From Enterobacter soli ATCC BAA-2102 (GTDB taxonomy: Bacteria; Pseudomonadota; Gammaproteobacteria; Enterobacterales; Enterobacteriaceae): a stretch of DNA of 64,000 nt. Where the stretch lies: assembly GCF_001654845.1 (NCBI RefSeq), contig NZ_LXES01000011.1, positions 1 to 64,000 on the forward strand, in the 5' to 3' direction. The notes below the pieces were generated by a model that saw nothing but the letters and a program-made list of their open reading frames with translations, had not been told where the DNA came from and ran no database searches. Below, one piece after another: positions 32,414 through 42,751 of the stretch (positions are counted from its first letter, which is position 1; each line of letters begins with the position of its first letter). The position numbers and the translations under genes were made by a program.

Positions 32414-34957
32414 ATGAGCAAAGTCAGACTCGCTATCATCGGTAACGGCATGGTCGGCCACCGCTTTATTGAGGATCTTCTCGATAAAGCTGACGCTGCC
32501 CAGTTCGATATTACCGTGTTCTGTGAAGAACCCCGCAAGGCGTACGACCGTGTGCACCTTTCTTCCTACTTCTCCCACCACACCGCCGAAGAGCTTTCTC
32601 TGGTACGTGAAGGATTCTACGAGAAGCATGGCGTAAAAGTGCTGGTGGGCGAACGCGCTATCACCATCAACCGTCAGGAAAAAGTGATCCACTCCAGCGC
32701 CGGACGTACGGTTTTTTACGACAAGCTGATCATGGCGACTGGCTCATATCCGTGGATCCCGCCAATCAAAGGCTCTGAAACTCAGGATTGCTTCGTTTAC
32801 CGTACCATTGAAGACCTCAAAGCCATTGAAAACTGTGCACGTCGCAGCAAACGCGGTGCGGTCGTCGGTGGCGGCCTGCTGGGTCTGGAAGCCGCAGGCG
32901 CACTGAAAAACCTCGGCGTTGAAACCCACGTTATCGAATTTGCCCCGATGCTGATGGCAGAGCAGCTTGACCACATGGGTGGTGACCAGCTGCGTCGTAA
33001 AATCGAAAGCATGGGCGTGAAAGTTCACACCAGCAAGAACACCAAAGAGATCGTCCAGGAAGGCAGTGAAGCACGCAAAACTATGCGCTTTGCTGACGGC
33101 AGCGAGCTGGAAGTGGACTTTATCGTCTTCTCCACCGGTATTCGCCCACGCGACAAACTGGCTAACCAGTGCGGCCTGGCCGTGGCGCAGCGCGGCGGGA
33201 TCATGATTAACGACGCCTGCCAGACCTCTGACCCGGATATCTACGCTATCGGCGAATGTGCCAGCTGGAATAACCGCGTGTACGGGCTGGTTGCGCCTGG
33301 CTATAAAATGGCGCAGGTTGCCGTTGACCATATTCTTGGCAGTGAAAACGCCTTCGAAGGCGCAGACATGAGCGCCAAGCTGAAACTGCTCGGCGTGGAC
33401 GTTGGCGGTATCGGTGATGCCCACGGCCGCACCCCGAACTCCCGCAGCTACGTTTATCTCGACGAAAGCAAAGAAGTCTATAAACGCCTGATCGTGAGCC
33501 AGGACAACAAAACCCTGCTCGGCGCGGTTCTGGTGGGCGACACCAGCGACTACGGCAACCTGCTGCAACTGGTGCTGAATGCCATCGAGCTGCCGGAAAA
33601 CCCGGACGCCCTGATCCTGCCTGCTCACGCCTCGAGCGGCAAACCGTCTATCGGCGTCGATAAACTGCCTGACAGCGCGCAGATTTGCTCCTGCTTCGAC
33701 GTCACGAAAGGCATGTTGATTTCCGCTATCAACAAAGGCTGCCACACCGTTGCAGCGCTGAAAGCCGAAACCAAAGCCGGTACGGGCTGCGGCGGTTGTA
33801 TTCCACTGGTGACTCAGGTGCTGAACGCCGAACTGGCGAAACAGGGCATCGAAGTGAACAACAACCTGTGCGAACACTTCTCTTACTCTCGCCAGGAGCT
33901 GTACCACCTGATCCGCGTGGAAGGCATCAAGTCCTTCGACGAACTGCTTGAGAAACACGGCCAGGGTTATGGCTGCGAAGTGTGTAAACCTACCGTTGGT
34001 TCTCTGCTGGCCTCCTGCTGGAATGAGTACGTACTCAAACCAGAACATACGCCGCTTCAGGACACCAACGACAACTTCCTGGCAAACATCCAGAAAGACG
34101 GGACCTATTCCGTTATCCCACGCTCTGCCGGTGGCGAAATCACCCCGGAAGGCCTGGTAGCGGTTGGCCGTATCGCGCGGGAATTTAACCTGTATACCAA
34201 AATCACCGGTTCCCAGCGTATCGGCCTGTTTGGTGCGCAGAAAGACGACCTGCCAGAAATCTGGCGTCAGCTGATTGAAGCGGGCTTTGAAACCGGCCAC
34301 GCGTATGCCAAAGCGCTGCGTATGGCCAAAACCTGCGTGGGCAGCACCTGGTGCCGCTACGGCGTAGGCGACAGCGTAGGCTTCGGCGTTGAGCTGGAAA
34401 ACCGCTACAAAGGCATCCGTACCCCGCACAAAATGAAGTTTGGTGTCTCTGGCTGTACCCGTGAATGTGCCGAAGCACAGGGTAAAGACGTGGGCATTAT
34501 CGCCACCGAGAAAGGCTGGAACCTGTACGTGTGCGGTAACGGTGGGATGAAACCACGTCACGCCGACCTGCTGGCGGCGGATCTCGACCACGATACGCTG
34601 ATTCAGTATCTCGACCGCTTCATGATGTTCTACATCCGTACCGCCGACAAACTGACCCGTACCGCGTCCTGGCTGGATAACCTGGAAGGCGGCATCGACT
34701 ACCTGAAGTCAGTCATCATCGACGACAAACTGGGCCTGAACGAGCAGCTTGAAGCCGAAATGGCTCGCCTGCGCGACGCAGTGATTTGCGAGTGGACTGA
34801 AACCGTGAACACCCCGGCGGCGCAGACGCGCTTCAAACACTTTATCAACAGCACCCAGCGCGACCCGAACGTGCAGGTTGTGGCAGAGCGCGAACAGCAT
34901 CGTCCGGCGACACCTTATGAACGTATTCCGGTGACTCTGGTGGAGGAAAACGCATGA
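32414..34957 (+). CDS. nirB: NADH-dependent nitrite reductase large subunit
   Basis: An 847-residue cytoplasmic siroheme enzyme that reduces nitrite to ammonium. Domain order: FAD/NAD(P)H-binding (about 1-330, AIIGNGMVGHRF and VVGGGLLGLEAAG), BFD-like [2Fe-2S] cysteines (about 420-520, CSCFDVTKG, GTGCGGC, GCEVCKPT), then ferredoxin-like and siroheme/[4Fe-4S] domains (about 550-790, GSTWCRYG, SGCTRECAEA, LYVCGNGG). Four-base overlap with nirD. First gene of nirBDC-cysG. Confidence 0.98.
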   Translation: MSKVRLAIIGNGMVGHRFIEDLLDKADAAQFDITVFCEEPRKAYDRVHLSSYFSHHTAEELSLVREGFYEKHGVKVLVGERAITINRQEKVIHSSAGRTVFYDKLIMATGSYPWIPPIKGSETQDCFVYRTIEDLKAIENCARRSKRGAVVGGGLLGLEAAGALKNLGVETHVIEFAPMLMAEQLDHMGGDQLRRKIESMGVKVHTSKNTKEIVQEGSEARKTMRFADGSELEVDFIVFSTGIRPRDKLANQCGLAVAQRGGIMINDACQTSDPDIYAIGECASWNNRVYGLVAPGYKMAQVAVDHILGSENAFEGADMSAKLKLLGVDVGGIGDAHGRTPNSRSYVYLDESKEVYKRLIVSQDNKTLLGAVLVGDTSDYGNLLQLVLNAIELPENPDALILPAHASSGKPSIGVDKLPDSAQICSCFDVTKGMLISAINKGCHTVAALKAETKAGTGCGGCIPLVTQVLNAELAKQGIEVNNNLCEHFSYSRQELYHLIRVEGIKSFDELLEKHGQGYGCEVCKPTVGSLLASCWNEYVLKPEHTPLQDTNDNFLANIQKDGTYSVIPRSAGGEITPEGLVAVGRIAREFNLYTKITGSQRIGLFGAQKDDLPEIWRQLIEAGFETGHAYAKALRMAKTCVGSTWCRYGVGDSVGFGVELENRYKGIRTPHKMKFGVSGCTRECAEAQGKDVGIIATEKGWNLYVCGNGGMKPRHADLLAADLDHDTLIQYLDRFMMFYIRTADKLTRTASWLDNLEGGIDYLKSVIIDDKLGLNEQLEAEMARLRDAVICEWTETVNTPAAQTRFKHFINSTQRDPNVQVVAEREQHRPATPYERIPVTLVEENA

Positions 34958-35280
34958 GCCAGTGGGTAAACATCTGCAACATTAACGACATCCTGCCAGC
35001 CACCGGCGTCTGCGCGCTGCTGGGTAAAGAGCAGGTCGCGATTTTCCGCCCTCGCCACGACGAACAGGTTTTTGCCATCAGCAATATCGACCCGTTCTTT
35101 GAGGCCAGCGTGTTGTCCCGTGGGTTGATTGCGGAGCATCAGGGTGAACTGTGGGTTGCCAGCCCATTGAAAAAGCAGCGTTTCCGCTTAAGTGACGGGC
35201 ACTGCATGGAAGATGAGGGCCACTCAGTGAAACATTACGACGCCCGGGTGAAGGACGGCAAAGTACAGTTACGCGGTTAA
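34954..35280 (+). CDS. nirD: Nitrite reductase small subunit
   Basis: A 108-residue Rieske-like protein starting MSQWVNICNINDILPATGVC. It lacks the Cys/His pairs of true Rieske clusters, as is usual for NirD, and is required for NirB activity. Translation is coupled to nirB through the ATGA overlap at 34954. A hairpin follows before nirC. Confidence 0.96.
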   Translation: MSQWVNICNINDILPATGVCALLGKEQVAIFRPRHDEQVFAISNIDPFFEASVLSRGLIAEHQGELWVASPLKKQRFRLSDGHCMEDEGHSVKHYDARVKDGKVQLRG

Positions 35281-35289
35281 CGATTTCAG

Positions 35290-35313
35290 GGGAGGCGCAA
35301 TGCCTCCCTTTTT
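35290..35313 (+). terminator. Terminator-like hairpin between nirD and nirC
   Basis: GGGAGGC (35290-35296) pairs with GCCTCCC (35302-35308), loop 5 bases, followed by TTTTT. It has the form of an intrinsic terminator inside the operon and would reduce nirC-cysG expression relative to nirBD. Confidence 0.75.
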
Positions 35314-35348
35314 AAACTTTTTCTTTTATTTTTCAGGATAATCAAACC

Positions 35349-36158
35349 ATGTTTACAGACACTATTAATAAGTGTGCGGCTAACGCTGCGCGCATCGCAC
35401 GGCTCAGCCAGAATAATCCTCTCGGCTTCTGGGTCAGTTCCGCTATGGCAGGTGCCTATGTGGGCCTGGGGATTATTTTAATTTTCACTCTCGGTAATCT
35501 GCTCGACCCATCAGTACGCCCGCTGGTGATGGGGGCAACCTTCGGTATCGCCCTGACGCTGGTGATTATCGCCGGCTCTGAGCTCTTCACCGGCCACACC
35601 ATGTTCCTGACGCTGGGCGTGAAAGCGGGCACCATCAGCCACGGCCAGATGTGGGCCATTCTGCCGCAAACCTGGATGGGCAACCTGCTGGGTTCCGTGT
35701 TTGTGGCGCTGCTGTACAGCTGGGGTGGCGGTAGCCTGCTGCCGGTGGATACCAGCATCGTGCACACCGTGGCGCTGGCGAAAACCACACAACCGGCGAT
35801 GGTGCTGTTCTTCAAAGGCGCGCTGTGTAACTGGCTGGTTTGCCTGGCAATCTGGATGGCAATCCGCACCGAAGGCGCGGCGAAGTTCATCGCTATCTGG
35901 TGGTGTCTGCTGGCGTTTATCGCTTCCGGCTATGAGCACTCAATTGCCAACATGACGTTATTCGCCCTCTCCTGGTTCGGCCATCACAACGAAGCCTTCA
36001 CCCTTTCGGGTATCGGCCATAACCTGTTGTGGGTAACGCTGGGTAATACCCTTTCAGGTGCAGTGTTTATGGGGTTAGGTTACTGGTATGCTACCCCGAA
36101 AGCGGAGCGTCCGACTCCGGCAAACATCGCAACGGCTCAGGCGAAAGCCCATTCTTAA
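35349..36158 (+). CDS. nirC: Nitrite transporter NirC
   Basis: A 269-residue formate/nitrite transporter (FNT) family channel with six membrane segments, starting [20 protein letters not shown]. The loops [12 protein letters not shown] and [14 protein letters not shown] are FNT signatures, as is GYEHSIANM in the second half with the conserved central His region. It moves nitrite (or nitrous acid) across the inner membrane. Third gene of the nir operon. Confidence 0.96.
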   Translation: MFTDTINKCAANAARIARLSQNNPLGFWVSSAMAGAYVGLGIILIFTLGNLLDPSVRPLVMGATFGIALTLVIIAGSELFTGHTMFLTLGVKAGTISHGQMWAILPQTWMGNLLGSVFVALLYSWGGGSLLPVDTSIVHTVALAKTTQPAMVLFFKGALCNWLVCLAIWMAIRTEGAAKFIAIWWCLLAFIASGYEHSIANMTLFALSWFGHHNEAFTLSGIGHNLLWVTLGNTLSGAVFMGLGYWYATPKAERPTPANIATAQAKAHS

Positions 36159-36169
36159 GAGGTAATGTC

Positions 36170-37543
36170 GTGGATCACCTGCCTATTTTCTGTCAATTAC
36201 GCAATCGCGACTGCCTGCTTGTAGGTGGTGGCGATGTGGCTGAACGCAAAGCGCGCTTGCTGTTAGAGGCAGGTGCACGACTGACCGTCAACGCCCTCTC
36301 CTTCGCTCCGCAGTTTGAAGCCTGGGCGCAGGAAGGGATGCTCACACTGATGCAGGGTGAGTTCAACGAATCCTTGCTCGATACCTGCTGGCTGACCATT
36401 GCCGCAACCGACAACGACGACGTTAACCAGCGCGTCAGCGATGCCTGCGAGACGCGTCGTATTTTCTGTAACGTGGTGGATGCGCCGAAAGAAGCCAGCT
36501 TTATCATGCCGTCGATTATCGACCGTTCGCCGCTGATGGTGGCGGTATCGTCCGGCGGGACATCTCCGGTACTGGCTCGCCTGCTGCGAGAAAAGCTGGA
36601 ATCGATCCTGCCTCAGCATCTCGGCCAGGTGGCGCATTATGCGGGCCAGCTGCGCTCACAGGTGAAGAAAACCTTCGCCACCGTCGGCGAGCGCCGTCGC
36701 TTCTGGGAAAAATTCTTTGTGAATGACAGGCTGGCGCAATCGCTGGCGAATCAGGATCAGAAAGCCGTTGAAGAGATAACCGGAAAGCTGCTCAGCGAAC
36801 CGCTGGATAATCGCGGTGAAGTGGTGCTGGTGGGCGCAGGGCCAGGCGATGCCGGGTTGTTGACGCTTAAGGGTTTGCAGCAGATCCAGCAGGCAGACAT
36901 CGTGGTTTACGACCGTCTGGTCTCCGATGACATTTTGAACCTGGTGCGTCGCGATGCTGACCGCGTATTCGTGGGTAAACGCGCGGGTTACCACTGCGTT
37001 CCACAGGAAGAGATCAACCAGATCCTGCTACGTGAAGCGCAAAAAGGCAAACGCGTGGTGCGCCTGAAAGGCGGCGATCCGTTTATCTTTGGTCGCGGCG
37101 GCGAGGAGCTTGAAACCCTGTGTAATGCGGGCATTCCGTTCTCTGTCGTGCCCGGGATCACCGCAGCCTCCGGCTGTTCGGCCTACTCCGGCATTCCGTT
37201 GACCCATCGCGACTACGCGCAAAGCGTACGTCTGGTGACGGGCCACCTGAAAACCGGCAGCGAGCTGGACTGGCACAACCTGGCGGCCGAAAAGCAGACG
37301 CTGGTGTTTTATATGGGGCTGAACCAGGCCGCAACCATTCAGGCGAAATTGCTGGAGCACGGAATGCAGGAAAATATGCCGGTTGCCCTGGTGGAAAATG
37401 GTACGTCGATTAAACAGCGTGTGGTGAACGGCGTATTAACGCAGTTAGGTGAGCTGGCGCAGCAGGTAGAAAGCCCGGCGCTGATTGTGGTGGGTCGCGT
37501 GGTTGAACTGCGCGAAAAACTGAACTGGTTCTCTAACCACTAA
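36170..37543 (+). CDS. cysG: Siroheme synthase
   Basis: A 457-residue trifunctional enzyme that makes siroheme, the cofactor of NirB and sulfite reductase, from uroporphyrinogen III. Residues 1-about 210 are the precorrin-2 dehydrogenase/ferrochelatase half ([20 protein letters not shown]). Residues about 215-457 are the SAM-dependent methyltransferase ([35 protein letters not shown]). It starts with GTG at 36170 behind an AAGAGGT ribosome binding site, 11 bases after nirC. Confidence 0.98.
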   Translation: MDHLPIFCQLRNRDCLLVGGGDVAERKARLLLEAGARLTVNALSFAPQFEAWAQEGMLTLMQGEFNESLLDTCWLTIAATDNDDVNQRVSDACETRRIFCNVVDAPKEASFIMPSIIDRSPLMVAVSSGGTSPVLARLLREKLESILPQHLGQVAHYAGQLRSQVKKTFATVGERRRFWEKFFVNDRLAQSLANQDQKAVEEITGKLLSEPLDNRGEVVLVGAGPGDAGLLTLKGLQQIQQADIVVYDRLVSDDILNLVRRDADRVFVGKRAGYHCVPQEEINQILLREAQKGKRVVRLKGGDPFIFGRGGEELETLCNAGIPFSVVPGITAASGCSAYSGIPLTHRDYAQSVRLVTGHLKTGSELDWHNLAAEKQTLVFYMGLNQAATIQAKLLEHGMQENMPVALVENGTSIKQRVVNGVLTQLGELAQQVESPALIVVGRVVELREKLNWFSNH

Positions 37544-37686
37544 CGCATAACATCCCTTCTTCGGGTAGTCCTTAACCGGACTACTCGCATCTTGCCGCCG
37601 CCGCTAACATACCGCCCCGAAGTGGAACTTTTCCATTTATTCCCTCGTGTTACATAAAAAATTTCGTTTTTAGACAAGGAATGCGT

Positions 37687-37857
37687 ATGTTCAAACTGGC
37701 AAAGGCAGCCGTTCTGGTCGCCGTGTTATCGACTCTTACAGCCTGTACGGGTCATGTTGAAAACACCAAAAATAACTGTAGCTACGATTACCTGCTGCAC
37801 CCGGCGATCTCCATTTCGAAGATCATCGGTGGTTGCGGCCCGGCGGCACAGCAGTAA
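37687..37857 (+). CDS. yhfL: YhfL, small lipoprotein
   Basis: A 56-residue protein with lipoprotein signal MFKLAKAAVLVAVLSTLTAC; the lipobox LTAC places the acylated Cys at residue 20. The mature part contains CSYDYLLHPAISISK and two further cysteines. It matches E. coli YhfL next to cysG; no function is known. The ATG at 37687 has AAGGA six bases before it, while the ATG at 37681 has none, so I use the former. Confidence 0.88.
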   Translation: MFKLAKAAVLVAVLSTLTACTGHVENTKNNCSYDYLLHPAISISKIIGGCGPAAQQ

Positions 37858-37872
37858 GCGTTTTTCAGGCAT

Positions 37873-37899
37873 AAAAAAACCGGGAAATCCCGGTTTTTT
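37873..37899 (+). terminator. Terminator after yhfL
   Basis: CCGGG (37880-37884) and CCCGG (37889-37893), extended by A/T pairs, with A-run before and T-run after. It can serve both strands. Confidence 0.9.
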
Positions 37900-37922
37900 A
37901 GTTTTGGAGAGTGTAGTTTTTA

Positions 37923-37995
37923 GTCGGGTGGCGGCTTCGCCTTACCCGACCTACACGATCTCGTAGGCCGGGTAAGCGTTAGCGCCACCCGGCAA
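37923..37995. repeat. REP pair (BIME) between yhfL and trpS
   Basis: Two inverted REP units, GTCGGGTGGCGGCTTCGCC with TTACCCGACC, then GTAGGCCGGGTAAGCGTTAG with CGCCACCCGGCA, fill the gap between convergent yhfL and trpS. Confidence 0.88.
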
Positions 37996-38001
37996 GCAGA
38001 C

Positions 38002-39006
38002 TCACGGCTTACCCACAAACCCAATCGCTTCGTATACTGCTTTCAGGGTTTCGGATGCGCGCGCGCTGGCTTTATCCGCGCCGTCTTTCATCACTTTTTG
38101 CAGGAACGCTTCGTCGTTGCGGTAGCGGTTATAACGCTCCTGCAACTCGGTCAGCATCCCGGAAACTGCGTCCGCCACTTCGCCTTTCAGGTGGCCATAC
38201 ATTTTGCCTTCGAAGTGCTGCTCCAGCTCAGGGATCGTACGACCCGTCACGCCAGAGAGGATATCCAGCAGGTTGGAAACGCCCGCTTTGTTCTGCACGT
38301 CGTAACGAACTACTGGCGGCTCATCAGAGTCGGTGACCGCGCGCTTGAGCTTTTTGACCACTGATTTCGGGTCTTCCAGCAGGCCGATAACATTGTTGCG
38401 GTTATCGTCAGACTTGGACATCTTCTTGGTTGGCTCCAGCAGCGACATCACGCGCGCACCGGATTTCGGAATAAACGGCTCAGGCACTTTGAACACATCG
38501 CCATAAATGGCGTTGAAACGCTGGGCGATATCGCGGCTCAGCTCCAGGTGCTGCTTCTGGTCTTCGCCAACAGGAACCTGGTTGGTCTGGTACAGCAGAA
38601 TGTCTGCCGCCATCAGTACCGGGTAATCAAACAGACCGGCGTTGATGTTTTCAGAATAGCGTGCGGATTTGTCCTTGAACTGGGTCATACGGCTCAGCTC
38701 ACCGAAATAGGTGTAGCAGTTCAGCGCCCAGCCCAGCTGCGCGTGCTCTGGCACATGAGACTGAACGAAGATGGTGCTTTTCTCTGGATCAATACCACAT
38801 GCCAGATAGAGCGCAAGTGTATCGAGGGTGGCTTTACGCAGCTTCTCAGGATCCTGACGCGCAGTAATGGCATGAAGATCCACGATGCAATAGATGCAAT
38901 GGTAGTCATCCTGCATGTTGACCCACTGACGCAGCGCACCCATGTAGTTACCAATGGTCAATTCACCTGACGGCTGTGCGCCACTAAAAACGATGGGCTT
39001 AGTCAT
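38002..39006 (-). CDS. trpS: Tryptophanyl-tRNA synthetase
   Basis: A 334-residue class I synthetase. The HIGH-equivalent is in [14 protein letters not shown] (residues 12-25) and the KMSKS loop in [11 protein letters not shown] (about 192-202). It is the last gene of the damX-dam-rpe-gph-trpS run and overlaps gph by 8 bases. Length equals E. coli TrpS. No internal change is apparent. Confidence 0.98.
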   Translation of the reverse strand: MTKPIVFSGAQPSGELTIGNYMGALRQWVNMQDDYHCIYCIVDLHAITARQDPEKLRKATLDTLALYLACGIDPEKSTIFVQSHVPEHAQLGWALNCYTYFGELSRMTQFKDKSARYSENINAGLFDYPVLMAADILLYQTNQVPVGEDQKQHLELSRDIAQRFNAIYGDVFKVPEPFIPKSGARVMSLLEPTKKMSKSDDNRNNVIGLLEDPKSVVKKLKRAVTDSDEPPVVRYDVQNKAGVSNLLDILSGVTGRTIPELEQHFEGKMYGHLKGEVADAVSGMLTELQERYNRYRNDEAFLQKVMKDGADKASARASETLKAVYEAIGFVGKP

Positions 39007-39760
39007 TTTTCAATTCCTGATTTTCACTGTGCGAGAGCCCGAGTGCGGGCAATATATCTTTGAAGTGATCGAACACCACGTCCGGCTCACTTAGCGTGAT
39101 GGCTTCACCGTAGTTGTAGCCATAGGTTAATCCCACGGAAGGACAGCCTGCCGCTCTGGCAGCAAGAATATCATTGCGTGAATCACCGACAAAGAGCAGC
39201 TGGTCAGGCGTTAAGGATAATTTTCCTGCCACCAACAATAGCGGTTCAGGATGTGGCTTTTTGTTCTGCACATCATCGCCACCCACAATCACGGAAAAAT
39301 ACTTCGCGATATCCAGCGCTTCCAGCAGCGGTGCAACGAACGGCGTAGGTTTGTTTGTCACCAGCCCCAGCGGAATGCCCTGCGCGTGGAGGGTGCTCAG
39401 CGTTTCAGCCACATCCGGGAACAGGAAGCTCCCTTCTTCAACCGTTTCTTCATAGAAGCGGTCGAACAGTTTACGCAGAATGCGCTGCTGCTCTTCCTGC
39501 GGGATGTCCGCATGGTCAACACCGGGTTTCCCCTGTGCAGCACGCTGTACCGCGCGCTCCTGGCGCGCCCAGGTCAGGGCGCGTTCCATCAGCACATCGG
39601 CGCCGTTACCAATCCACGTCACCACACGCTCTTCGCCCGCAACGGGCAGTTCAAGCGCATACAGCGCCTGATCGACAGCGCTACTTAAGCCCGGCGCGCT
39701 GTCCACCAGCGTGCCGTCGAGGTCAAATGCTACACCCCGGGTTGCCTGCAATTTATCCAT
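38999..39760 (-). CDS. gph: Phosphoglycolate phosphatase
   Basis: A 253-residue HAD-superfamily enzyme that clears 2-phosphoglycolate formed during DNA repair. Motif I is [10 protein letters not shown] (residues 13-22), motif II VTNKP, motif III with the conserved Lys in NKKPHPEP, and motif IV VGDSRND. It overlaps rpe upstream by 8 bases and trpS downstream by 8, indicating translational coupling. Confidence 0.96.
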   Translation of the reverse strand: MDKLQATRGVAFDLDGTLVDSAPGLSSAVDQALYALELPVAGEERVVTWIGNGADVLMERALTWARQERAVQRAAQGKPGVDHADIPQEEQQRILRKLFDRFYEETVEEGSFLFPDVAETLSTLHAQGIPLGLVTNKPTPFVAPLLEALDIAKYFSVIVGGDDVQNKKPHPEPLLLVAGKLSLTPDQLLFVGDSRNDILAARAAGCPSVGLTYGYNYGEAITLSEPDVVFDHFKDILPALGLSHSENQELKND

Positions 39761-40430
39761 GACTTACCTTTGCCAGTTCACGGCGCATTTCATCAATGAC
39801 TTTCTTGTAATCCGGTTGGTCGAAGATTGCAGAGCCCGCGACGAACATATCTGCACCCGCAGCCGCAATCTCACCAATGTTATTCACCTTAACACCACCG
39901 TCCACTTCCAGACGAATGTCATAGCCCGACTCATCAATACGGCGGCGCACTTCACGCAGTTTATCCAGCGTATGAGGAATAAACGACTGACCACCAAAGC
40001 CCGGGTTAACGGACATCAGTAAGATCACGTCCAGCTTATCCATGACGTAATCGAGATAAGTCAGCGGTGTCGCCGGGTTAAAGACCAGGCCCGCTTTACA
40101 GCCGTTCTCTTTGATCAATTGCAGCGTGCGGTCGACGTGCTCGGAAGCTTCAGGGTGGAAAGTGATGATGCTGGCCCCCGCAGCGGCAAAATCGGGAACA
40201 AGGCGATCGACCGGTTTAACCATCAGATGCACGTCAATCGGCGCGGTAATACCATAATTCCGCAGCGCTTTCAGGACCATCGGGCCGATGGTCAGATTGG
40301 GAACATAGTGGTTATCCATAACGTCGAAATGGACGACATCCGCACCCGCAGCAAGCGCTTTGGCGGTGTCCTCACCCAGGCGGGCAAAATCGGCCGACAG
40401 AATTGAGGGGGCAATCAAAAACTGTTTCAT
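39753..40430 (-). CDS. rpe: Ribulose-phosphate 3-epimerase
   Basis: A 225-residue TIM-barrel enzyme of the pentose phosphate pathway. Metal and catalytic residues are visible in [13 protein letters not shown] (His34, Asp36), DVHLMV (His67) and [11 protein letters not shown]. The ATG at 40430 follows AAGGAG by 6 bases and gives [20 protein letters not shown]; an ATG two codons earlier is too close to the ribosome binding site. Confidence 0.97.
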   Translation of the reverse strand: MKQFLIAPSILSADFARLGEDTAKALAAGADVVHFDVMDNHYVPNLTIGPMVLKALRNYGITAPIDVHLMVKPVDRLVPDFAAAGASIITFHPEASEHVDRTLQLIKENGCKAGLVFNPATPLTYLDYVMDKLDVILLMSVNPGFGGQSFIPHTLDKLREVRRRIDESGYDIRLEVDGGVKVNNIGEIAAAGADMFVAGSAIFDQPDYKKVIDEMRRELAKVSHG

Positions 40431-40471
40431 CCGCATCTCCTTGAAATGTGTTTACCGGCAGGCAAAACGGC

Positions 40472-41284
40472 TCAGGGTCGATAAAGAGCCAGCAGTTCGT
40501 CCACCTTTTTACGTGTGCCGCCGTTGCTGCTAATACTGCGTCGTACCTTAACCTGGAATTGCTTCGCGGCTTTGTACCATTCGCGTGTATCCGGCGTATC
40601 GTGATTCGAAATTAACACTGGAATTCTTTTACTGACCAGCTTTTCTGCCATCTCCGCCAGACGCGCCTGCTCAGCCGGGCTGAAGCTGTTGGTGTGATAA
40701 GCAGTGAAGTTTGCCGTCGCAGAAAGTGGCGCGTAAGGCGGGTCACAATAGACCACCGAATTCGCGTCAGCCTGCTCCATACACTCTTCATAGGAGAGGC
40801 AATAAAACTCCGCGTTCTGCGCTTTTTCAGCAAAGTGGTACAGCTCAACCTGCGGGAAATAAGGGCGCTTATAGCGGCCAAACGGCACGTTAAATTCACC
40901 GCGCAGGTTATACCGGCACAGGCCATTGTAGCCATGACGGTTGAGGTACAGGAACAACAACGCGCGGCGGAACGGATCCTGGCTTTGATTAAACTCTGCG
41001 CGAAGTTGATAGTAAATGTCTGGATTGTTGTGCTCTGGGGTAAACAGCTTACGCGCCTCGTCCACGTACTCATCGGTACGCAGTTTGACGATGGTGTAGA
41101 GGCTGATGAGGTCGCTGTTAATATCCGCCAGAATATAACGAGAAAAATCGGTATTCAGGAATACCGATCCGGCGCCCACGAAGGGCTCGATAAGACACTC
41201 GCCTTTCGGCAGGTGTTTTTTAATATCGTCGAGCAGGGGGTATTTCCCCCCTGCCCATTTAAGAAAAGCGCGATTTTTTTTCAT
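40472..41284 (-). CDS. dam: DNA adenine methyltransferase Dam
   Basis: A 270-residue N6-adenine methyltransferase that modifies GATC for mismatch repair strand choice, replication timing and gene control. SAM-binding motif FVGAGSVF is at residues 35-42, with the N-terminal FLKWAGGKY at 7-15; catalytic motif DPPY is at 181-184. It follows damX by 67 bases and precedes rpe by 41. It is slightly shorter at the C-terminus than E. coli Dam (278). Confidence 0.97.
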   Translation of the reverse strand: MKKNRAFLKWAGGKYPLLDDIKKHLPKGECLIEPFVGAGSVFLNTDFSRYILADINSDLISLYTIVKLRTDEYVDEARKLFTPEHNNPDIYYQLRAEFNQSQDPFRRALLFLYLNRHGYNGLCRYNLRGEFNVPFGRYKRPYFPQVELYHFAEKAQNAEFYCLSYEECMEQADANSVVYCDPPYAPLSATANFTAYHTNSFSPAEQARLAEMAEKLVSKRIPVLISNHDTPDTREWYKAAKQFQVKVRRSISSNGGTRKKVDELLALYRP

Positions 41285-41351
41285 GCTGACTAACTGATTA
41301 CACCTTCTCCGGCTGTGGAGAAAGCTCCGACAGCATCCTGCGCTTTACACA

Positions 41352-42659
41352 TTACTTAAGATCGGCCTGAACCTGATGAATCGGCTTCGCCCACGGGTTT
41401 TTCGCCTGAACATCAGCAGGCAGTGAGGCTACGGCGCGTTTTGCTTCGTCTTTAGACGCGTAAACACCGCTTACCAGCACGTACCACGGTTGCCCGTTGC
41501 GGGTCGTCTGATAAACCACGTAGTTTTTCAGATTCGACTTCTTCGCCCAACCGCTGAGGTTGTCATAGTTAGACGAACTGCTCAGTTGCAGCGTGTAGTT
41601 GTTGGCAGGTGCTGACTTCAGGGAACCAACATTACCTGCCGTTTTGCCTGTCGCTGCACTGGACGCCGTCGCTGTTGCTGTTGCACTCGCTGCTGGTGCC
41701 GGAGTCGCTGCTGGCGCGGTTGTGGTCGCCGTTGCTTTCGGTGTTGCAGCCACAGGTGCTTTTACAGGTTCGCTGACAGCGGCTGTTTCAGTACGTTTTG
41801 GCTGTGTGACAACTTTTGATTCTGGCGCTTTTACAACAGCCTGCGGTTTGGCTTCACGCTTCGGCTCAAATACAGCCTGTTTACGTTCCTGATGCGTTGC
41901 CGTTTGCGTCTGACGCGGCTTCGTTTCCGTTGCAGCGGTTTGTGGCTGTGCATTACCACCACGAATCGGCGCCACAGTTGCAGGTTCAGTTGGCAGCGTA
42001 GAGTTCGCCACAACGTTGTTCACCTGTTCCTGATTCTGAGGCTGTGTCAGTGCATTGTTCAGATCGCCCTGAACTTCTACACGCTGCTGGCCTTCTGGCG
42101 TAGCAGGTGCCTGACCCTGAGTCGGGGTAGAAGAGACTGGTGGCAGAGAAACATCCTGCGGAGTCGTTGTGTTTGCGGCGGTCTGCTCTGTAGAGGTTGC
42201 GCCCGGCGCTGGTTGCGCACCATTCGCCTGATTTGACGCATCATTATCAGACAGGTTGATGCTCTTCTCAGTCGACGCGGTCTGTGAATTTGAGTCAGTT
42301 GATGGCGCTTTTAGCGCGGAACCGATGCCGACAATCAGCAGCAACAGAACCAGAACGCCCAGGCCCATCATGATGTACTGGCGGGAAGCCGGTTTGCTTG
42401 CCGCAGCTTTTTTACGTTTACGCGGGCGACGCTCTACCGGCTCTTCGTCCATTGAATCTTCTTCGGGCTCATAATCCTCTTCTTCTCGCTCATCACGCGC
42501 GTTACGGCTGCGTGAAGGGCGACGATCGTCTGCATCCAGATCAACATCGTCAAAGTTGATCTGCGGCTCGTTATCACGTTCTGAAGATTGACGAGAACGA
42601 CCAGTACGACGATCGCTGGGATCGGGTTTCAGCTCGTCTTCTGGTTTGAATTCATCCAT
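41352..42659 (-). CDS. damX: Cell division protein DamX
   Basis: A 435-residue bitopic inner-membrane protein recruited to the septum. Residues 1-about 95 are cytoplasmic and rich in Asp, Glu and Arg; one membrane segment follows ([20 protein letters not shown], about 94-113). A long Ala/Thr/Pro/Gln-rich periplasmic linker runs to about 345, then the SPOR domain ([20 protein letters not shown] onward, about 355-435) that binds denuded septal peptidoglycan. It lies between aroB and dam. Confidence 0.95.
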   Translation of the reverse strand: MDEFKPEDELKPDPSDRRTGRSRQSSERDNEPQINFDDVDLDADDRRPSRSRNARDEREEEDYEPEEDSMDEEPVERRPRKRKKAAASKPASRQYIMMGLGVLVLLLLIVGIGSALKAPSTDSNSQTASTEKSINLSDNDASNQANGAQPAPGATSTEQTAANTTTPQDVSLPPVSSTPTQGQAPATPEGQQRVEVQGDLNNALTQPQNQEQVNNVVANSTLPTEPATVAPIRGGNAQPQTAATETKPRQTQTATHQERKQAVFEPKREAKPQAVVKAPESKVVTQPKRTETAAVSEPVKAPVAATPKATATTTAPAATPAPAASATATATASSAATGKTAGNVGSLKSAPANNYTLQLSSSSNYDNLSGWAKKSNLKNYVVYQTTRNGQPWYVLVSGVYASKDEAKRAVASLPADVQAKNPWAKPIHQVQADLK

Positions 42660-42751
42660 TTAACACCCCACTCAAAGGCTTATGCCAACGACTTTGCATT
42701 TCACCTGAAGCTAAACGACCACCTTTGACAGTGGCCTGACCTTTCTAATTG

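Noticed and set aside
32744..34591. 615-codon open frame antisense to nirB
   Set aside because: It mirrors a highly biased coding strand; its translation is rich in Phe, His, Val and Gln with no recognisable domain, and nirB is intact over the whole span.
41600..42250. Open plus-strand frames opposite the damX linker
   Set aside because: Low-complexity complement of the Ala/Thr/Pro-rich DamX linker.
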